DNA of 10,677 bases from Gemmatimonadota bacterium. Its GTDB lineage: Bacteria > Gemmatimonadota > Gemmatimonadetes > Gemmatimonadales > GWC2-71-9. The stretch is from the NCBI GenBank assembly GCA_027294815.1, contig JAPULP010000088.1, positions 1 through 10,677 on the forward strand. The letters run 5' to 3'. Shown here in pieces: positions 7,206 through 10,677 of this stretch (positions are counted from its first letter, which is position 1; every line of letters begins with the position of its first letter). The translations under genes were made by a program, and so were the position numbers. The notes under the pieces are model-generated. The model was not told the DNA's origin, did no database searches, and worked only from the letters and a program-made list of their open reading frames with translations.

Positions 7206-8003
7206 ATGCGGTGGTGGTGTTCGTCGCAGAGCGTAGCGTGGAGCTGGACCTGGCAACCGTATGTCGGGGTGTGGCTGTTCGTGGTGGCGATCGCGGTTGC
7301 GTACGTCCGTCACGTGAGGCGGGTCGATCCCGAGATCCCCGCGTGGCGTTCGTCGTTGTTTGGGGCAGGCGTGCTCGTGTTATGGGGGGCGTTGGACTGG
7401 CCACTCGGACCGCTGGGGGCGTCGTATCTCGCAAGCGTGCACGTCTTGCAATTCCTGCTCATCGCCCTGGTGGCGCCACCACTTCTTCTCGCTGGTCTTC
7501 CCCGAGCAACTTTTGTGGCCCTTGTCGAGGAGCATCCAGCGGTCTTCCGTTGGATCGAGCATCTGACCCAACCGCTGACAGCCTTCTTTCTCTTCAATGT
7601 GGTGATGACGTTGAGTCACTGGCCGTCCGTTGTGGACGTACTGATGGCCTCCCAACTGGGGTCGTTTGCGCTCGACATGGTGTGGTTGGTTAGTGGAATG
7701 ATTTTTTGGTGGCCCATCGTGGCGCCTCTACCGGAGAGACGGAAGTTCTCGTTCATGCCGAAAATCGGATATCTCGGTCTCAACGGTCTGCTGATCCGGC
7801 CACCCTCAATGATCATGTTATATGCGAAGTTCCCGATGTATGCGTCATACGAGCTGGCGCCGCCCATTCCCGGGACGTCAGCGATCGACGATCAGCAGTT
7901 GGCGGGAGTCGTGATGAAGGTGGGCAGTGCGTGGATCATGATGGTGGGGATCGCTGTGCTGTTCTATTTGTGGTACCGCGAGAGTGTGAGAGGTGAGAAG
8001 TGA
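7206..8003 (+). CDS. CtaG-like cytochrome c oxidase (caa3-type) assembly membrane protein
   Basis: A 265-aa multi-pass membrane protein resembling the Bacillus-type CtaG family, which supports assembly of caa3 oxidase. Hydrophobic segments lie at about 19-35, 48-64, 75-97, 123-139, 151-172, 185-206 and 235-257, i.e. about seven helices. Family-like motifs are VAPPLLLAGLP (89-99), LSHWP (136-140), FWWPIV (167-172) and DDQQLAG (228-234) before the last helix. Two histidines I expect in this family are absent: the HxxQH motif reads H79-VLQ-F83, and the His-rich segment before FWWP reads ALDMVWL. It may therefore be a divergent subgroup with altered metal handling. No oxidase subunit genes are in the window. 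It is the last gene of the operon, 36 bases after the kinase. Its final five codons (VRGEK) and stop lie inside the heptamer palindrome at 7986-8059. Confidence 0.8.
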   Translation: MRWWCSSQSVAWSWTWQPYVGVWLFVVAIAVAYVRHVRRVDPEIPAWRSSLFGAGVLVLWGALDWPLGPLGASYLASVHVLQFLLIALVAPPLLLAGLPRATFVALVEEHPAVFRWIEHLTQPLTAFFLFNVVMTLSHWPSVVDVLMASQLGSFALDMVWLVSGMIFWWPIVAPLPERRKFSFMPKIGYLGLNGLLIRPPSMIMLYAKFPMYASYELAPPIPGTSAIDDQQLAGVVMKVGSAWIMMVGIAVLFYLWYRESVRGEK

Positions 8004-8059
8004 GAGGGCCCGCCCCCGCCCCCCGTGGGGTCGGGCAGGGTGGCCTTCTCACCTCTCAC
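7986..8059. repeat. Heptamer-armed palindromic element, copy A (probable bidirectional terminator)
   Basis: The left arm is three tandem heptamers GTGAGAG, GTGAGAA, GTGAGAG (7986-8006). The right arm is two heptamers in reverse complement (8046-8059). The outer 14 bases, GTGAGAGGTGAGAA (7986-7999), are perfectly complementary to 8046-8059. Between the arms is a 39-base core starting and ending with GGCC (8007-8045), C-rich then G-rich, which can form its own stem (CCCG with CGGG around a CCCCGTGGGG tip). Stop codons of both convergent genes lie in heptamers: ctaG-like TGA at 8001-8003 and lipoprotein TGA (minus strand) at 8056-8058. Its location between convergent genes suits a two-way terminator, though no T-runs flank the stem. 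It is closely related to the copy at 10084-10170. Confidence 0.85.
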
Positions 8060-8928
8060 TTTGTCGTCGGTCTCTCGAACATCGACTGACTGATTTCCGG
8101 ATTGACCACAAAGTCTGACACCACCAGCGCCTTGGTCCGTTTGCCCGATTCCGTGATCCAGTTCCGTCGCGCAACTATCGGATAGTCCAACGCGCCAGTC
8201 ATCTCCGTCTCACCCCAAATCACGCGGTTGATGCTTTCCTTCCCTTCCTCGACATACGTGACCTCTGTGGGGAAGCTTTCGCCCGGTTTGAAGAAGTACT
8301 GCCAAGCGTCCTGGTGGTCGCCCACGTCTTCTCCGAACGTCACTCCAATCGCATGATATCCGTTGGGCGGCTCCGTTTCCGCCGGAGCGGTTGGGTCGGT
8401 CCGCATCCGTACGCCCGGCCGCGGCGACAGGCCGCGGTAGTGGAGAAAGACACCGTCGTCGCGAAGTTTGTAGGGCAGACCCGGCCAATAAAAGAGATCT
8501 CCGGTGACGTAACGCACCTCGTCCCAATCCTTATCGCCCGCGGACAGCGCTTGGTCGTTCATGGTCGCCCAATGATCCTGACCGGTGAAGCCCTGAGCGA
8601 TGAAGTCATTACCTTCCCAACGTTCTACGCGCGTCAGCTGGCCCTGTGGCGACTTCTTGATCCACACATATCTCGGACGCATTCGCCTTATGCGGCCCGA
8701 AAGGGTGTCATAGATGATGGTCGTGATGGTGTACGAGGCAGACTGAAACTGATGATAGGTGTCCATCCCGCCAAGCGCATCGATCCAGAGGCCGATCAGG
8801 GAGTCTGCGATGACCTCCGGTGGGGAGTCGGACGAGAAGTCCGCTGCGGAATCTTCGACCGTGGGCTGGCACGCGGCCGCGACCCAACAAAGGGTCAATA
8901 CCAGGGCCAGGCTACCTCGGTTGGTCAT
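8056..8928 (-). CDS. Predicted outer-membrane lipoprotein of unknown function
   Basis: A 290-aa protein with a lipoprotein signal peptide: a short N-terminus (MTNRGS), a hydrophobic stretch and WVAAAC, with Cys20 as the likely lipidated residue. The following Gln, rather than Asp, favours outer-membrane sorting. The mature part is soluble and rich in aromatic and charged residues. It contains an ADSLIGLWIDALGG segment at the start of the domain, then many short beta-strand-like segments (RYVWIKK, RVERWEG, VTFGED, WQYFFKPGESFPTEVTY). This layout recalls LolA-like or DUF6503-type lipoproteins, in which a helix with '...A...GG' precedes a curved beta-sheet, but I cannot confirm the family. The ATG at 8926-8928 is supported by AGGAG (plus-strand complement 8936-8940), 7 bases upstream of it. 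It is divergent from the E1-alpha gene and convergent to the operon at its left. Its stop codon lies inside the heptamer palindrome. Confidence 0.85.
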   Translation of the reverse strand: MTNRGSLALVLTLCWVAAACQPTVEDSAADFSSDSPPEVIADSLIGLWIDALGGMDTYHQFQSASYTITTIIYDTLSGRIRRMRPRYVWIKKSPQGQLTRVERWEGNDFIAQGFTGQDHWATMNDQALSAGDKDWDEVRYVTGDLFYWPGLPYKLRDDGVFLHYRGLSPRPGVRMRTDPTAPAETEPPNGYHAIGVTFGEDVGDHQDAWQYFFKPGESFPTEVTYVEEGKESINRVIWGETEMTGALDYPIVARRNWITESGKRTKALVVSDFVVNPEISQSMFERPTTK

Positions 8929-8935
8929 CTTTTTG

Positions 8936-8940
8936 CTCCT
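8936..8940 (-). promoter_or_regulatory. Ribosome-binding site of the lipoprotein gene
   Basis: On the minus strand, AGGAG lies 7 bases upstream of the ATG at 8928-8926. This is a near-ideal Shine-Dalgarno position and fixes the start of the lipoprotein, which in turn places the lipobox cysteine at residue 20. The divergent spacer 8929-8996 (68 bases) must hold both promoters, but I see no convincing -35/-10 pair in it. Confidence 0.65.
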
Positions 8941-8996
8941 GCTTTGAGTCCTCTGGATATTCAGTGGAAATCTAAGGGTGATGAAACTTTAAAACT

Positions 8997-10094
8997 ATGA
9001 AAAGGTTCCCCGCTTTCGACCCCCCCGAATACGTCGACTGGCAGCCCGACCCGGAACTGGTACGGCTGTTCGGTGAAGGTTGGGCCCGTGATCCGAAGCG
9101 CAAAGCCATCATCGAGGTCCTCACGGCCGAGGAGCTACGCGATCTGTACAAAGGGATGGTCCGAACCCGGCTCCACGATGTCATGCTCAAGCGTTGGGTC
9201 AAGCAGGGCGTGATCTCCAAGGCCTGGCTCGGTACGGGGGAAGAAGCCGTCACCGTCGGTCCCGTGCACGCTTTGAACCGTGAGGTAGACATCGTCGCGC
9301 CGATGATCCGAAATGCCGGCGCCTGCCGCGAGATGGGCATGTCGATTGCCGACATGCTCCGTGGGTATCTCGCCACCGCCGACTCGCCGTCGTGGGGCCG
9401 CGACGGACACGTTGGATCGCTCGACCAACGTGTCCTCCCGCCGATCTCGAACATCGGCAACATCCCACCCGTCACGGTTGGCTTGGCCCTGGCGTTCCGA
9501 CTGCGCGGCGAGAGTGGGGTGGCACTTACGTGGGTAGGCGACGGTGCGGTAAAGTCGGGACCCACTCACGAAGCTTTCAATTTCGCGGCCGTGAAACGTG
9601 CGCCGGTGATTTTCGTCATTCAGAACAACCAGGTCGCTTTGGGGACGGCCGTCGGTGTGCACCACCTGCCGGGCTCCTTCGAGGAGCTTCACGAGGCATA
9701 CGGCATGGCGGGGTGGTCGTTCGACGGTAACAACGTCCTCGATGCATACGCCGCAACGAGACTGGCCGCCGATCGGTGTCGCGCTGGCGACGGACCGGTG
9801 ATGCTCACGGCGGAGACCTTCCGCATGGGTGGTCATGCGACGCATGACGAGCGCGAGGCGCGCGAGGTTATTCCCGCCGAGATGTTCGTCCATTGGGGCC
9901 GTCGAGATCCGATAGGGTTGTTTGAAGAATATCTCAAACAAACCGGAACACCGACGGAGGCATTGGAACAGGACGAAGCGGAGGTCGCCGAAGAGGTTGA
10001 GCGAGCGGCGGCGGAGGCGCTGCGAAGTCGGGATGAGAATATGCCGGTGCCGGAATCGGCGCTGGAAGGAGTCTATGCAGGAGGTAAGAAGTGA
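8997..10094 (+). CDS. Thiamine-pyrophosphate dehydrogenase E1 component, alpha subunit (PDH/branched-chain type)
   Basis: A 365-aa E1-alpha subunit of the 2-oxoacid dehydrogenase family, which decarboxylates pyruvate or a branched-chain 2-oxoacid using TPP and passes the acyl group to E2. The TPP/Mg motif begins at GDG (181-183), continues through HEAFNFAAVK and ends at QNN (209-211), about 27 residues later as expected. The region GTGEEAVTVGPVHAL (79-93) matches the usual GxEA segment. FRMGGHATHDE (275-285) matches the conserved RxxxHxTxDD-like loop. The C-terminal 40 residues are a charged helix. The usual E1-beta partner does not follow: the next gene is on the opposite strand. It must be encoded elsewhere, or this protein belongs to an atypical complex. 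Substrate (pyruvate or branched-chain) is not resolved. The start at 8997 has only a distant AAGGGTG upstream (8974-8980). The last two codons and stop lie inside the second heptamer element. Confidence 0.9.
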   Translation: MKRFPAFDPPEYVDWQPDPELVRLFGEGWARDPKRKAIIEVLTAEELRDLYKGMVRTRLHDVMLKRWVKQGVISKAWLGTGEEAVTVGPVHALNREVDIVAPMIRNAGACREMGMSIADMLRGYLATADSPSWGRDGHVGSLDQRVLPPISNIGNIPPVTVGLALAFRLRGESGVALTWVGDGAVKSGPTHEAFNFAAVKRAPVIFVIQNNQVALGTAVGVHHLPGSFEELHEAYGMAGWSFDGNNVLDAYAATRLAADRCRAGDGPVMLTAETFRMGGHATHDEREAREVIPAEMFVHWGRRDPIGLFEEYLKQTGTPTEALEQDEAEVAEEVERAAAEALRSRDENMPVPESALEGVYAGGKK

Positions 10095-10170
10095 GAAGTA
10101 AGAAGTGAGAGGGCCCCACCCAACCCCCTGGTGGTGGGGAGCGGTGGCCCTCCCACTTCTCACTTCTTAC
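10084..10170. repeat. Heptamer-armed palindromic element, copy B (probable bidirectional terminator)
   Basis: The left arm is four heptamers: GTAAGAA, GTGAGAA, GTAAGAA, GTGAGAG (10084-10111). The right arm is three heptamers in reverse complement: CTCCCAC, TTCTCAC, TTCTTAC (10150-10170). The outer 16 bases (10084-10099) are perfectly complementary to 10155-10170. The core (10112-10149, 38 bases) starts and ends with GGCC and is C-rich then G-rich, as in copy A; AGTGAGAGGGCCC on the left and GGTGGCC on the right are shared by both copies. The E1-alpha stop TGA (10092-10094) and the transporter stop TAA (minus strand, 10167-10169) are both in heptamers. Confidence 0.87.
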
Positions 10171-10677
10171 ATTCCAAACAGCGTCTTGATCGAGACAATC
10201 AGCTTTGGGATCGAGAACACCAACACGACGGCGAGTACGGGCGGAATCAAGTATTTTACGAAGAATTTCCACGCACTGATGAACTTCGGGTTGCCGAGTC
10301 CCACCGAGAGTTCCTGTTCCGCTTGCGGTAGGATCTTGTAGCCGACCAGAATGGCGGTGAAGAAGCCGCCCACCATGAGCAAGACGGTGCCAACCAGCTT
10401 GTCACCCACATCCAGGATATTCAGGTTGAACGCGGTCGGGATGCCCAGCGCTGCGATAACGACGCCTGCTATCAGGGTGGACTTCTGACGCGACCATTTC
10501 AAACCGTCGATCGACGCGCTCACCACGACCTCCAACAACGATATGGCCGATGTCAGCGCTGCAAAGAACAACATGATGAAGAACGCGGCAATCACCAGGT
10601 TCCCGCTGTTTCCCAGGCCTTGCAACGCGGCCGGCATGGCGATGAACAGCGTGCCGACGGTGTTGTCGGCTAGGCTT
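10167..10677 (-). CDS. Sodium-dependent transporter, NSS/SNF family, C-terminal part
   Basis: The gene enters from the right edge, so only its last 169 residues are visible; the frame is open to the window end and the true start lies outside. The visible part matches the end of bacterial LeuT-like sodium:neurotransmitter symporters. One hydrophobic helix contains FFAALTSAISLLEVVV, in which the Thr-Ser pair corresponds to the Na2-site residues of LeuT helix 8. It is followed by the loop LKWSRQKST and further helices (LIAGVVIAALGI, VGTVLLMVGGFFTAILVGY, FFVKYLIPPVLAVVLVFSI). Such proteins import amino acids or related solutes with Na+ at the inner membrane. The substrate cannot be told from this part. 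The last codons are TTT GGA ATG before TAA, and the stop lies in the terminal heptamer of the palindrome. It is convergent with the E1-alpha gene. Confidence 0.9.
   Translation of the reverse strand, partial: SLADNTVGTLFIAMPAALQGLGNSGNLVIAAFFIMLFFAALTSAISLLEVVVSASIDGLKWSRQKSTLIAGVVIAALGIPTAFNLNILDVGDKLVGTVLLMVGGFFTAILVGYKILPQAEQELSVGLGNPKFISAWKFFVKYLIPPVLAVVLVFSIPKLIVSIKTLFGM

Noticed and set aside
6689..7693. Long plus-strand open frame (334 codons) overlapping the kinase and CtaG-like genes
   Set aside because: It is out of frame with both real genes, is highly Arg-rich with no domain, and would contradict the complete kinase motifs and the AAGGA-supported start at 7206.
8314..9000. Plus-strand open frame (228 codons) opposite the lipoprotein
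   Set aside because: The minus-strand gene has a signal peptide, lipobox and ribosome-binding site; the plus-strand frame has none of these and no family resemblance.
9135..10163. Long minus-strand open frame (342 codons) opposite E1-alpha
   Set aside because: It mirrors a complete TPP enzyme and has a His/Arg-rich composition; part of it runs through the palindromic element.
10084..10170. CRISPR array or phase-variable tract as an explanation of the heptamers
   Set aside because: Units are contiguous without spacers, the right half is inverted, and the repeats are not placed in a promoter or near a start codon. They sit at gene ends.
7986..10170. Insertion sequence or composite transposon bounded by the two palindromes
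   Set aside because: The interval holds only a lipoprotein gene and an E1-alpha gene, with no transposase. Each copy is itself a complete palindrome, and no target-site duplication is visible.

Overview
The window reads as a stretch of chromosome from a free-living, GC-rich Gram-negative bacterium. Four things point to a Gemmatimonadota-like or related environmental lineage: a six-bladed beta-propeller protein, a zinc-ribbon Ser/Thr kinase, a caa3-oxidase assembly factor and an outer-membrane-type lipoprotein. That placement is inference from gene style only; no rRNA or marker phylogeny is available. There is no rRNA, tRNA, CRISPR array, transposase or phage gene.

Layout. Bases 1-821 (+) hold the 3' end of a beta-propeller gene whose last codons form a strong G-quadruplex/hairpin motif. 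Bases 822-1129 are non-coding and C-rich, with a short decanucleotide repeat, a plausible sigma70-type promoter and a hairpin plus T-run just before gyrA. Bases 1130-3622 (+) are a complete gyrA (830 aa), followed by a GC hairpin. Bases 3722-8003 (+) form a compact likely operon: a PLP-dependent threonine/serine dehydratase-like enzyme, a REC-GAF-GGDEF diguanylate cyclase, a soluble Ser/Thr kinase and a CtaG-like membrane protein. The first three genes are joined by 4-base ATGA overlaps and the last lies 36 bases downstream. Bases 8056-8928 (-) encode a lipoprotein convergent to that operon. It is divergent from 8997-10094 (+), an E1-alpha (PDH/BCKDH type) TPP enzyme with no E1-beta next to it. 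From 10167 to the right edge (-) is the C-terminal part of a sodium:neurotransmitter-symporter family transporter.

The most interesting structure is a repeated palindromic element at both convergent junctions (7986-8059 and 10084-10170). Each copy has arms of tandem heptamers, GTRAGAR, around a 38-39 base GGCC...GGCC core that is C-rich then G-rich. The left arm has one heptamer more than the right in both copies (3+2 and 4+3). The stop codons of all four flanking genes, two on each strand, lie inside heptamers. Because the period is 7, three or more units put a stop in every reading frame. The element therefore looks like a compact bidirectional 'stop-everything' gene-end module, translational and probably transcriptional, that may be dispersed through this genome.

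Functionally, gyrA is housekeeping. The 3722-8003 operon links an amino-acid deaminating enzyme to two signalling proteins (c-di-GMP synthesis and Ser/Thr phosphorylation) and to a respiratory-oxidase assembly factor, but the sequence does not show a mechanistic connection between them.
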